Below, one piece after another: positions 25,288 to 36,351 of a stretch of DNA of 64,000 nt; the stretch's first letter is position 1; every line of letters starts with the position of its first letter. The DNA comes from Argopecten irradians (Eukaryota > Mollusca > Bivalvia > Pectinida > Pectinidae), in the NCBI RefSeq assembly GCF_041381155.1, contig NC_091145.1:37215882-37279881 (forward strand). The letters run 5' to 3'. The notes beneath the pieces were generated by a model, which made no database searches, was not told the origin of the DNA, and saw only the letters and a program-made list of their open reading frames with translations. The translations under genes and the position numbers were made by a program.

Positions 25288-27210
25288 CTTTGAACAGATT
25301 CCAGTATTCTAACCCCAATGTAATATCGCTAAGTATACCAGCGCCGTTTTCTAAAATGTGTTTGATAATCGCATTTAACATACAAACCGTATGATTATGC
25401 AACATTAAGCATTAAACACTGTCGATCGACTCCGGACAACAGGTTACATTGTTACTGGACACAATAGGGTTCCGTAACAATTGGTCATTGTTACGAAAGT
25501 TGTCGCTGGTCAGTGGCATACTTGTTGCAATAACTGTTCTAATTTTTATAAATACCACCATCACATAACAGACGTTGTTTACCACAGACATTTAAATGGA
25601 CATAGTCCGTTAAGAAGTATTTTTCACACATGAAGCAACACTGAGAAACAATAAAGCTTAGTTAGCCATACTAATTCACCACAATGGTAACACGAGTTAC
25701 CTGATCAAGAGTGACAAAGTAGACCATAACAAAAAAAACATAACTATGATTTTATCCAAAATTACCTGAATGTTACATCGTAATTCCGGGAGAGTGGTTG
25801 GTGTCTTCATGTGTTCGCAATCAACAAGAATAGTTTATCTACTTTATTTGTGTCGACAACACTGATGTCTTTCACTTTCAATGGAAGACTATTATTAGTC
25901 CTTTACCTTTACAAGATTTCTTTTCGCCATCTATCTTTCCGGCCAAGGTCACCATTCGTCCGTCACCATCCCGAGGGGTTACGGCCTTCACCTTCTCGAT
26001 GGGTTACTGATTCACCTTCACCTTCCCGAAGGAGTTTATAATCGACGTTCACCCTCTCGGGGAGGATGTCACTTTTCATTTTAATTTAAACATGTTTTAT
26101 ATTCAAAAATTCAAAAGGGAATCTGGACACACGTTATACAACTTAGGATTGTCCTCTCTGTTCGTCTCATATCTTCCTACAGTTACAAGAGGATTGCTAC
26201 TCATTGACTGTTATCATTGATTTCGGTTTTAATCGTTAAGTAAGATAAATGCATGACTAGGAAAGAAGATCTTTGATTTTATTTTTTTTTATATAAAAAG
26301 TTATTGAACAGTAGTATAAACGCAATATAACAATATTCTTTACACAATAAATTATACATAGTATGATATAAACTTATGTACCGATTGCGGACGTCTATTA
26401 CATTGCATATTAAAAACAGACCGGTATCCCTGCATCTTTTTATCTATTGCATATACTTCAGTGTATGTGATAATTTCATGACAGTAAACAAAAGATGCAT
26501 GAAAAATACACAAATTTCATCTCTTTCATACCTTTTTTTTGACGAGATATATCAGGAAAATGATAATAATAAAAACAGGATATAAAAGGGATCACATGTA
26601 CATATCTATTGTAAATTTATCCGTATATTTCTTGTATAAGTACTTTGAAAGATAAAATATTACAATATTTCAAAAGACGTGATAAACGGTTAAGTAGGAA
26701 GGAAAAAGACTTGATATATCACAACGCTGGCGGTGATAAGGAAGTCCACCTTTTATACATATTATAAATACCAAGTCCTCAATAACTCCTATTATTTTCT
26801 GGTCAATATTACCACGTATCAACCTCATCAAAATGCTATACATATTTTTGTATAATATCTTCAGGCTACCTCTATCTCTCACCCTGAGGAATATTCAGAA
26901 ACAGTGATAAAATTGTAGTTACAATAGTATCTCTTAATTACTGCTAGTGGAGCAAAGTAAACAAATTACAAAAAGTAGAAAACCGCATTAACGAATCCCA
27001 TTTGTGTTCATATATAGGATACGTTTTACATCACTCACCTACTAGGCGACATATGAAAATTTCAAATCACAACCAGATAGTTGTTTACGTAAAGTTTTTG
27101 TTTTACGTAAGGTTCAAAGAATAAAATGCTCAATTATTCTACAGTTCGTGAAATGTGCGTCTGCTGAGCATCTGCATGTATGCATTCATGCATAAATAAT
27201 TGAAAACATA
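25288..27210. other. 5' flank of the channel gene; no other gene seen
   Basis: This should contain the channel promoter, but no clear TATA or initiator can be assigned. At about 25955-26060 there is a short degenerate repeat (catcccgaggggttac, ccttctcgatgggttac, ccttcccgaaggag, ccctctcggggagg). The rest is AT-rich without supported features. Confidence 0.45.
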
Positions 27211-27800
27211 AACAAGAGGCCCAGGGAGCCTGTATCGCTCACCTGGTTTGTAATGCCTAGGAATGTTCTGAATACAGGTTCATTGTTTCTTTTCTGAAGG
27301 AATTTGAATATTTACCTCTTATTCCTCTATCTGGCCCCACTCTTTCTGCTCCAGGGGGTCAAAGCCAAAATTTATACGAATTCTGTTAACCCCAAGGATG
27401 TTTCTGGGCTAAATTTGGTTAAAATCCAAGCAGAACTATACGACTTTTAGCGATTTATAGGATTTACCGCTATTTCCTATATTGGGCCCTGCCCCTCCTG
27501 CCCCCGCGTGTCAGAGCCAAAATTTATACAAACTCTATTCCCCTTCCCCCAAGGATGTCTGTGGTCAAATTTGGTTTCAATCCATGCAGAACTCTAGGAC
27601 AGGTAGCGAATTATAAGATTTACCTCTATTTCACCTATTGGGCACCGCCCCTCCTGCCGCCGGGGGGTCAGAGCCAAAATGTATGCAAGTTCTGTTCCCC
27701 TTCTCCTAAGGATGTTTCTGGCCAAATTTGGTTACAATCCATGCAGATCTCTAGGACAAGTAGCGATTTATAGGATTTACATTTATTTCCCCTATTGGGA
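27211..27800. repeat. Interspersed repeat with three ~155-bp tandem units
   Basis: It begins aacaagaggcccagggagcc and tatcgctcacctgg. It then contains about three units starting near 27331, 27484 and 27640 (153 and 156 apart), each with a C-rich ggcccc.cccctcctgc segment, then ccaaggatgt, gtcaaatttggtt and atccatgcagaactctagga. I recall this as a very abundant molluscan repeat. The plus-strand frame 27555-27773 is a shadow. Confidence 0.82.
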
Positions 27801-28233
27801 AATCTGATAGACTTACTTTAACAGATACAGTACAAAACAAATAATAAAACAATAAAATCATAAAGTAAAGGTTATAAATATTACTGTATAACAGGTCCTA
27901 CAAACTTTAAGGAAATAAATATTAATGCCATACCATTTCATACAATCATGGAATGTTATGGGTTCAATATCAACATAGCTTTATGAGGCATAACAATTGT
28001 CATGGATCAATCATGACCTCAATTCGTACCTGTGTAGAGATCCATTCTCGACAAGGTGCCTTACGATTCACAGGAGACATATACATTTCTACTGTAGGAT
28101 TGCATGGAACTAAAGGAGAGTTTCTTCTGGAAATCTTCTTTGTCTTAGGTTAAGATACGAAGTTAGTAAAAGAAATTAAGTAACATTATAAAATTTGAAA
28201 TAAAAAATATGGCGACTGTCTAGTAGAGAGTTG

Positions 28234-30978
28234 CTACGTCTGCCTGGGTCCTTCTCGGAAAGGTGCAGAATAAAGATGATTTTTCCAGTCTACTTGGTCC
28301 GTGTTCTGTAGGAGTCTGGAGGTTAGGGTGTCCCAATCCTCCTGTGAGAGAGGTTCGTACTCGGCCCCTACCTCCTCCGTTCTACACGAGAGTATACAGG
28401 TCCCTATGAGGAGTATTGCCATGGTAACCGTCATCAACACAGCTGCTACCAACAGGCTCCTTCTCTCCACACTCAGCAGTAACGAGTTCTCTGTAAAGAT
28501 AAATGATTTTTATGCAAAGTTATTGTAATTTGTAAATTAAATATGTTTCAGTATCAATAACTAGCACACCTATTAATTTAGCCATGTCACTTTTTATTAC
28601 GAACAGGAACAGTAGGTTGACGAATATTTTTGCCATCTGACATAATTTTCATGCTTTCCATCTGAACTCTTGTGTCCCCATTCATCCCTGACGCATGCAA
28701 ACGTATCACACAGCCCTAACTAGTTCCACTTATTAAGACGCAAAGATCATCGTATTTTAAAATTCCTTCCACTTTACCCCTCTTTACTTCTCTTTGACAC
28801 ATCAATGTTACCATATAAAACCACACTTTGTGTTCAGTATGGTAAAAGTACTCACCAAAGGAATGAAGTCGCTGTTTCCATTCTGCTTCTAGTGACGTCA
28901 CATCCGGAACGACATTAGTCCCGTTTTTGTCCCCAATTTGACAGCAAGCAGGCTGGGGCACCTGTTGTAAAACATAAAGGATAATTCTTTCTAAACCGTT
29001 AATTGTATACCCACAATAGTCTATACCATACATTTGGTGAATTTTTCGTATATGACCTGGTCTTTGAAAAATATGATTAGATAATTATATTATGATTGGC
29101 AGCATTAAAAAATTGTTGTGTCTGATCATGTTTGTCCTTTTAACAATACGCTTATAACGGAATTGGACTGATTCAATCCTCGTTGACCATCACATAGCTC
29201 AGTCGGTTGAGCACCCGACTAGTGATTGGAGGTTCTAAGTTCAAACGTATTCCGAATCATTTTGAAGTTTACATACACATAACAATAGAACTGCAGACTC
29301 TAACCGCTACATTTTCTATAATAATCCTCTTACACATTATGGTATTACTAGAACAAATTGTTTTCTGCCAACGCAATGTAGAGCTTTTAAATATCAATAC
29401 TTATATATACAACATGCAACATTAGCTTATGTAATGTATTTTTTGTGGCATTATGAGAAGATAGAAAAGGAAATACGATATTCTAACTCATCATGTCGAT
29501 ATGTTTGTGTTCATATAAAAGTATCGTATGTGAAGAATGTTATTGAAATGAGAAACACAAAACATCCGTCAATCAGCACGACATCTGCTGTCTGTGATAC
29601 GGACGCTGTTTCAGCAGTGTGACTCACGCCGTCCTACGACTGTGTACTGTATAGGTATATCAACTCACAATATTATGTAAAACATTAACTCAATGATTGT
29701 TTAAATAACATCGGTTAACAGCTTGTTTGAAACAATGTTGTACATTGGTCCACAGTTTGTTTGAAACAATGTTGTAGTCCACAGTTTGTTTGAAACAATG
29801 TTGTACATCGGTCCACACTTTGTTTGAGACAATGTTGTACATCAGCCCACAGTTTGTTTGAAACATTGTTGTACATCAGTCCACGTTTTTTTGAAACAAT
29901 GTTGTACATCGGTCATCAGTTTGTTTGAAACAATGTTGTACATCAGTCCACAGTTTGTTTGAAACAATGTTGTACATCGGTCATCAGTTTGTTTGAAACA
30001 ATGTTGTACATCAGTCCACAGTTTGTTTGAAACAATGTTGTACATCAGTCCACAGTTTGTTTGAAGCGATGTTTTACATCAGTCCACAGTTTGTTTGAAA
30101 CAATGTTGTACATCGGTCTACGTTTTTTTTAAACAATGTTGTACATCAGCCCACAGTTTGTTTGAAACAATGTTGTACATCAGTCCACAGTTTGTTTGAA
30201 GCGATGTTTTACATCAGTCCACAGTTTGTTTGAAACAATGTTGTACATCGGTCCACAGTTTGTTTGAAGCGATGTTGTACATCAGTCCACAGTTTGTTTG
30301 AAACAATATTGTACATCGGTCCACAGTTTATTTGGAACAATGTTTTATATTGGTTCACTGTTTGTTTGAAACAATGCTTTACATCAGCCCACTGTTTATT
30401 TGGAACAATGTTGTTTATTGGTCCATTGTTTGTACAACATGTCGGTTCATTTACAATCGATCAACCCACAAAAGCTATAAAATGAAAAATAAACCGGTTT
30501 ATATTATTGTAACATATTGATATATGATGAATGTATGTATTGCATGAGTATACGTAAAATGGAAACCGAAATTGGATATGCAAACGCTATCAATATCAAA
30601 GTCATTTGTCTAAGTAAAATGAAACATACATATTAATTGATGCATACTTCGAAACACAATCACTCAGTGGTTAATATGTCTGACAGTTTATCACTAGCAT
30701 CCATTGACTCAATTTTACACCGAGCATTTAATAAATTAAGTCCGACATTCTTCCAAACCATTATTGAACCAAAGTGAAAAACGTACAATTGTAGGTCGGT
30801 GTTTCACTTTCTGGGTTTCCCGATTTTTATCCGTGACAGAAATTCTTACATGTACCTAAAAACCAAAACCCATCTCACATCGTGCTTATAAAGGAACAGT
30901 AACTGTTGTAGTACTTACAGACACGAACTCGGCGATAGAGATGACCAACAGATACCTCACTGTCCGGAGGCTGACCAT
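28234..30978 (-). CDS. Small single-pass membrane protein, three exons, unrecognised
   Basis: Reconstructed by splice sites and phase. Exon 1 is 30978-30919 (ATG, 20 codons, donor TCT|gtaagt). Exon 2 is 28961-28856 (acceptor tttacaacag, donor TTTG|gtgagt). Exon 3 is 28490-28234 (acceptor tctttacag, stop TAG). Phases agree (0, then 1), giving 140 residues. The protein has a hydrophobic N-terminus that could be a signal peptide (residues 1-20), a short outer region with CysCys at 26-27 and a sequon NGT at 33-35, one strong membrane helix at about 67-90 ending in Cys and Arg, and a 50-residue cytoplasmic tail. The tail carries YEPL at 100-103, a YxxPhi-type sorting motif, within an acidic stretch. 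Type I topology is predicted. No family is recognised. Its 3' end lies 2.9 kb upstream of the K+ channel on the same strand. Intron 1 contains a 34-bp minisatellite. The small size and missing homology leave some doubt, but three consistent junctions make chance unlikely. Confidence 0.72.
29190..29265 (+). ncRNA. tRNA-like sequence, probably a SINE or pseudo-tRNA relic
   Basis: TAGCTCAGTCGGTTGAGC matches a tRNA D-arm with box A. Next comes an anticodon-like stem-loop CCGA-CTAGTGA-TTGG (loop triplet AGT) and a box-B-like AGTTCAAAC. The T-stem and acceptor stem do not pair convincingly, so a working tRNA-Thr is unlikely. It lies inside intron 1 of the small membrane-protein gene, on the opposite strand. 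Confidence 0.45.
29717..30440. repeat. 34-bp minisatellite in intron 1 of the small membrane-protein gene, ~21 copies
   Basis: The unit runs cagtttgtttgaaacaatg followed by ttgtacatcggtcca. The period is 34, measured at 29951 and 29985. Variants include aagcgatg for aacaatg and a deleted unit near 29776. Both strands show 60-70-codon open frames made of the repeat, which are not genes. Confidence 0.95.
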
Positions 30979-31650
30979 ACTCTAAACCAAACACCTGTCG
31001 TTAGTAGTGACAATGCTATAGAGCGTATTTTAAGTCAACAAATCTCAAAATTCAGCTACAATTTACTGTCGATGACTTTCAAAACGTGGAAATATAACAT
31101 CCATATGTGTCCGCTCGTGGGACCTATAGTCTCAATAAAGAGTTCTGTAAGGATCCGATATATCTGCTCTGGTTTTCCATAGTGTAACAATTGTGTACTC
31201 AATCATATAGCATGTATTCCGTAGCTTAAGCTTTTTGTGACAATGTCCACATGAAGTCTAAAACACTACGTCTACCGTGGTACCTCCGCATTTGGTACTG
31301 CAAAAAAGGCTCCGAATCTACGTAAGTTCGCCGTTCGTATCACAAATGATGCATCTATTGCCAGATGTTGGTACCAAAACTCTTTGAGGTCCTAGAACCG
31401 CCTTTGTCCACGGTTAACTTTAAGAGTTACTGTTTGCAACGTTCGTCATTGACAACTTTCACTTTTGGTGCCAGAATTTGAAGAATCACTTTTGATGGCT
31501 ATGAAGTCAGCTGTTGGCACCACGAGTTATAGAACCGCTGATCGTAACGTCCGCCTTTAGTTCCAGTGAAGTGTCCGGGACAGATACGTACGTTATCAGT
31601 GTGTAATGGGGGAAATTAAACAGCTGGTATCCTAGTACAGCTGTTCTTAC

Positions 31651-31790
31651 CTGTACAGGTAGACGTGACGTCACTGTCACAGATGGGACAGCTACAACAG
31701 GTACATAGTGGGCAGTTAAATCAGTAATGCACGCACCTCTTTACCGTCACGAGTTAATCGGATTAAATACATATCTATATACATATCGCA
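31651..31790 (-). promoter_or_regulatory. Possible promoter and 5' untranslated exon of the small membrane-protein gene
   Basis: On the minus strand a donor-like junction ctgtacag|gtaagaac falls at 31651/31650. A perfect CRE palindrome TGACGTCA lies at 31666-31673, and a TATA-like tatatag occurs near 31775-31783. A candidate acceptor (acgacag) sits at 30995, just upstream of the ATG at 30978. Together these could form a leader exon spliced to exon 1, with possible cAMP/CREB control. This is all inference from motif positions. Confidence 0.28.
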
Positions 31791-31799
31791 TCTCTTTGT

Positions 31800-33039
31800 T
31801 TACGACGTAACGCCGCTAATACATTACACGTTGGAAAGTGATGAGCTGCATTATATAAACCAACACATGTTATATGTCCATGTCCACGTGGTCACTTCAG
31901 GACGGTCTGCGCTTAACTGTGAAGGCCAGCAAACATACCATAGTAGTCTTGTCTTCATGTCCTTTCATCCTGTAGCCAAATGAAGGAAACTCTCGAAATT
32001 TAACTTTTCCCATAGTTGTTTTTGATTTGTTGAGATAATGAGAATATCTTTGGGATATCCCCTGTTATTAAGCGTGTTCATGAAAACATTTCTAGTAAGG
32101 ACAGTTAACATTTATGCCTGTTCATAAAAATATAATAGTACTATGTGACAAATTAAAGAAAATGAATTAATAAAATTGTGTAAATTAAAAAAGCAAGCAA
32201 CATGAATTCATAGACTAATATTGGATATACATTTTTCTAATACTTCAAACGTTGATGATTTTCCTTCCGTGTCTGTTGTTTACATCATCTACAATGTAGA
32301 CGAATAATGTAATTTACAGTATTGGTATAGCTGTAGCATTTGTATATCTTTGTGGTAGGAAATTAAAGATATTCGATTCTCGCTGACAGGCATACTAGAC
32401 ACCATGTTTCATCATCAATACTGGACCACCTTCGGCATTTCAGCCGATGTGACATTGATGAATTTGTAATAGGCAGAATGTTTCTGAATATCAATATGAA
32501 ATCTTTTGTTGTATACAAATATATAAGGAAGAGATCATCTTATATTGTTTGCATCTGAGTAGATGGTTGGTTGTTGAATAAAATAACATTAATTTCAGGA
32601 CGGTCTCCCGTGCATGCTATGTGCTGCGCGTGAAGAGTATGACTGTGGTTTTAACAGGGATCTGAGAATTAGTTATGTGTAATGACTCTTTCCAGCAGTG
32701 AGTGAAGCTCTTGTCATTTACTACGAAAGACACAGAATATGTACAACACGTCGGCCACATCATACTACGATGGGCAAACCAGTCGTTTCAATCCCTTTAT
32801 AAAATATCACTTTAACGGTGTGCTTAGGGCACAGAACCATGCATAACTCATAGGCGTTTGACTATATAGACATTTTTCTATCTTTGTATGTAATACTGTG
32901 TCGACAGAGTATTACATTTATATAGACGGAAAAATGTCTATAGAGTCAAACGCCTGTGCATAGCCTATATAGCTACATCACAGAGACGAGCGCTCAACTC
33001 ATTGCCAAAAGCGAGACGTTATGCTAGGTTTACATGTGT
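31800..33039. other. Gene-free stretch
   Basis: No coding frame is supported. The only structured feature is the hairpin at 32851-32956, given separately. Confidence 0.45.
32851..32956. repeat. Hairpin with ~28-bp arms (MITE-like)
   Basis: taggcgtttgactatataga at 32851 is answered by the reverse complement ending near 32955 (tctatagagtcaaacgcct). An inner pair tgtaatact/agtattaca continues the fold. The elements are near-symmetric, but no unambiguous target duplication is seen. Confidence 0.8.
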
Positions 33040-34080
33040 TCATATGACATGAACGTTAACATGGTCTATGTTCCCGGCGACCACGGCAGCCCCATTCCAG
33101 GCCACCGTGGACAAAACGTGGTGACCGTGAGACAACGCACGACAGCCCAGAAGGACATGATAGACAAATGCCGTGCCAGATTTCATGTGAAACAGCAGTC
33201 GTTGTACAGCTAATGAACGTAACAGGGCGTAGTAAAACGGGATTGACGCAACAAAACATTACGAGTCGTAACAGCACTTGCAGACGGATCGTGATGAAAC
33301 GGGCAGTTATCAAGCTCCCAAGCGTCTCACGTTAGTTTCAAGTTTAGTACCGTTCTCATGCGATTTGTTCCCCGTTTTATCCCCGGTTAGCTGCTCGTTT
33401 TCTTGCGTTTTGTCAAGGTTTGTTACAGTTTTCACGGCATGTTAGGTGTATGGTAGCCATTTCAATACGTTCCGTCAAGGTACCTCACGGCTTGTAACGG
33501 TTGAAAACCCGACGCCGTACGGCGTGTTACGTCCTATTACGGTCTTACGCTGAACGTAATATTTGATAGCGCGTCATTGCCTGGAATGGTACATATTTGA
33601 TTCTACTTGGAATTATTTGTATTAATGAACTTTGATGTCATCAAAGTATACCAAAGTTATCATCACAAAAAAACAGATAAGGTGAGAACCAAATCAAAAA
33701 AATGGCGTAGAAACACTAGGCAATATTTAATTTTTACATCTCCTCCAACGCTGTCCGGCATTAGACTTTCATTCCTATTGAGCCTTGGCGGATGTCAAAA
33801 ACGTATAAGAGCTTGATCTAAAGGCGCAAAACGTAACAGACCTCCTCAAATTCGTAACGGGCCTAGAGAGAACGTATAGTGGTATCCTTGGTAGACCGTA
33901 GGGAACCGTATTGTACCCTCCTACCTTCGGGGACAGCTATTTCCCCCATACCCATGGTCAGCCACGTAATTCGTAAAAGACCGTGGCAAAACTTGGCAAG
34001 ACCTAGCTCAACTTGAATACGGAGAAGAAAAAAGAGGCACAAGGGTCTTAACGGTCATCGGATTTCCTTGACAATAATCG
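33040..34080. other. CpG- and cgtaac-rich block of unknown nature
   Basis: Composition changes sharply from the AT-rich flanks, with many CpG dinucleotides and recurrent cgtaac, gtaacgg and cgttac words on both strands. The word ccattccaggc near 33092 recurs in inverted orientation near 33579. A minus-strand open frame (33056-33313, 85 codons) has no recognisable motif. A decayed GC-rich repeat or transposon is the likeliest explanation. Confidence 0.4.
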
Positions 34081-34084
34081 TAAA

Positions 34085-34520
34085 GGATAGTGTCATGGTA
34101 GCCATCTTCGATTTGGGATTAACCAGAGATTTAACAACACTTTGTCGGAACCATGTCAAGATCATTTTATACAAGTTTCAGCCAAATCGCACCGGTAGAA
34201 TTTGAGAAAGTTCAAAATGTAAAACAGTGCGGCTGTGACGTCCATCTTGGATTTCGGATCGACCCGAAAAATAAGAACATTTTGTTGGGACCATGTCAGG
34301 ATCATTTCATTCAAGTTTCAGCCAAATCGCATCGGTAGAATTGTGAAGAAGTTCAAAATGTGTTTTCAAGATGGTGGTTGTGGCGGCCATCTTGGATTTC
34401 GGATCGACCCGAAAAATAACAACACTTTGTCGTGACCATGTCAGGATCATTTCAGGCAAGTTTCAGCCAAATCGTAGATAGAACTGGAGGAGTTCAAGAT
34501 GTGAAAATGTTACAACTTTA
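34085..34520. repeat. Interspersed repeat with three ~140-145-bp tandem units
   Basis: ccatgtca[ag]gatcatttt-type words start at 34151, 34291 and 34436. Each follows gccatcttggatttcggatc and acccgaaaaataa and precedes agtttcagccaaatcg and gttcaaaatgtg. I recall these strings as a common molluscan repeat. The two short plus-strand frames here are shadows. Confidence 0.88.
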
Positions 34521-35850
34521 CAAAGTGCCATCACTAAGACGAAAGTTTCAACAAAAATGACCTTAATCGTGTCGTGGAAATTCGTGGTGTCACTTTCTGA
34601 CACAATTCTAGAATAGCTTAGTCTGTTGGGGAGATACTTTAGTCACCTTTAAGATGTTCCGGCATCTCCAACCAGCAGACCTATTTTGGTAATTAGCTAT
34701 GTATATACTATAGGAGAGTGACTCCTTTCCAGGTTTGGCGATCTACATACCTATTCCATTCTATTTTTAGGGTTTATGAGCATGTATAAGTCCCAATGCT
34801 TCTATTCCTTAGTACAATAACCATTATATATCACAGGTATATATAAAATTACAAAAAAAAAAGAAACTAAAAAAAACCCAGATTTGTTTTAGTTTTTTTT
34901 TCTATTTAAATTTCATCACAAGGATATTTATTTATCATATAAAATTACACATATATATAAGCTACCATGTGTATTTCTGTTGATATATGAATATCAACGG
35001 ATAACACTTCCGTAGTACGGAACCTCTGGATAGCTTCCTATCTATAAACCAAATGGCAATTACGAGTAGTTTATCTTCTAATAAACTTTTATATTTCTAA
35101 GCATGTATAATTCATTCTCTTGTGTGGTAGAGACGAGATCGCTTTACTTATTGCTACATTTATTGTATATAGAGAATTCCATATCTGTTGTTATTGAAGT
35201 TTTTTTCCCATAATTTTGGTCGTTCTTTTGAAAAGCGGATTTGAAAAGTTTCATTTGTAAAATTTTTAAAAATATGGTGGTAAGAGTAAAGAGACTCCTA
35301 TATAAAGTGTCGGGTAATCCACTGGAGCGATAAGTTTGTTTACCTATAAAGGTATACCGTAACAGTGACACACAAACCCACCTTCCCCGGCCCATTGATA
35401 TCACGCCACCCGACCTACTCCAATGGACAAGTACATTTTTACTATAGCGCCATGCCCGTATTTCTCAGTCATTTAAACAATAATCCAATAAATGCATTAT
35501 GTTTTGATTCGATTTACTGTCCTCGTAAACAGTACCGCCGTGATTGCCGACTTATCTATAATTTATAACTAATAGGGATTAGGGATACATTATCATACAT
35601 ATATACATGTACTGTACAATGTAGGTAATTGATTTTTACATGCGACTTAAAATTTCGAAATACCTAAGAATGAGAGTTGATAAGGAATCTGACAATGTTT
35701 TTTTGCTCCTCCTATAGAGACTTAGATGTATGAATAATACAATAATTACTATAAAACTTGACATTATATAATCGATTTGTTTTAAAATCGACCTCCGTCA
35801 GACCAGAACCGGCGTTTGTATACAAACACGTGTGTTGAGCAAGGTGTGTT
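34521..35850. other. Gene-free stretch
   Basis: AT-rich, with A- and T-runs at 34850-34910 and ATATAT tracts. Open frames at 35144-35404 (-) and 35365-35568 (+) overlap each other and lack motifs. Confidence 0.45.
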
Positions 35851-35856
35851 ACTTAC

Positions 35857-36003
35857 GGGGTGTAAATACAGGACGTTCCATGGACACACATTCGCTGCCC
35901 CGACCAGGGGATATGCTTGGGTGGACATCCGGACGCAGATGGAAACTTGTTTGGGAGGTTAAAATTAAGAAATCTCCATGTTTCTGAGTCTAGTGTTCCC
36001 GGT
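35857..36003 (-). CDS. Possible 147-bp internal coding exon, gene unknown
   Basis: On the minus strand a good acceptor (pyrimidine-rich tagtttcactttgcag) precedes 36003 and a strong donor gtaagt follows 35857. Exactly one frame is open, starting PGTLDSETWRFLNFN and ending CVHGTSCIYTP. It has three Cys residues (CPP, CVHGTSC) and enters and leaves in the same phase. An upstream in-frame ATG (36038) exists if the acceptor is not used. No family is recognised. Joining it to the candidate leader of the membrane-protein gene at 30994 would give an early stop, so it more likely belongs to another transcript or is untranslated leader. Confidence 0.3.
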
Positions 36004-36351
36004 CTGCAAAGTGAAACTAGAGCGTGACCGCCCACCAACCGTGTGCGACCAGGGGTACCACTGAGATTACACTGGTGTCACCATAACGACACTCAAACAC
36101 CTGTGTATACAGATACACCTATATACTGGCCTACACATGTATAGGACGGTACCGTGTCGGAAGAAAGTGAAAAAATATACAATAGTTCCTACAATTCCTT
36201 TAGTTCAAACGACAATTAAAAAGATATAATTATCCTTTAGATCGATAACTGCCTGTACACACATTGTAAATGTATCAGTAAAGATTGCAGTAATGATACG
36301 CATATCCGGGAACACAATAAACACATTATTTTTACGCGAATCAAGAGACTT

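Noticed and set aside
25288..25405. N-terminal extension of the channel beyond the ATG at 25287
   Set aside because: An in-frame TAG lies eight codons upstream of that ATG. An extension would need an upstream exon, for which no convincing acceptor is seen.
29190..29265. Functional tRNA-Thr(AGT)
   Set aside because: The D-arm and anticodon loop look right, but the T-stem and acceptor stem do not pair. A SINE head or pseudogene is more likely.
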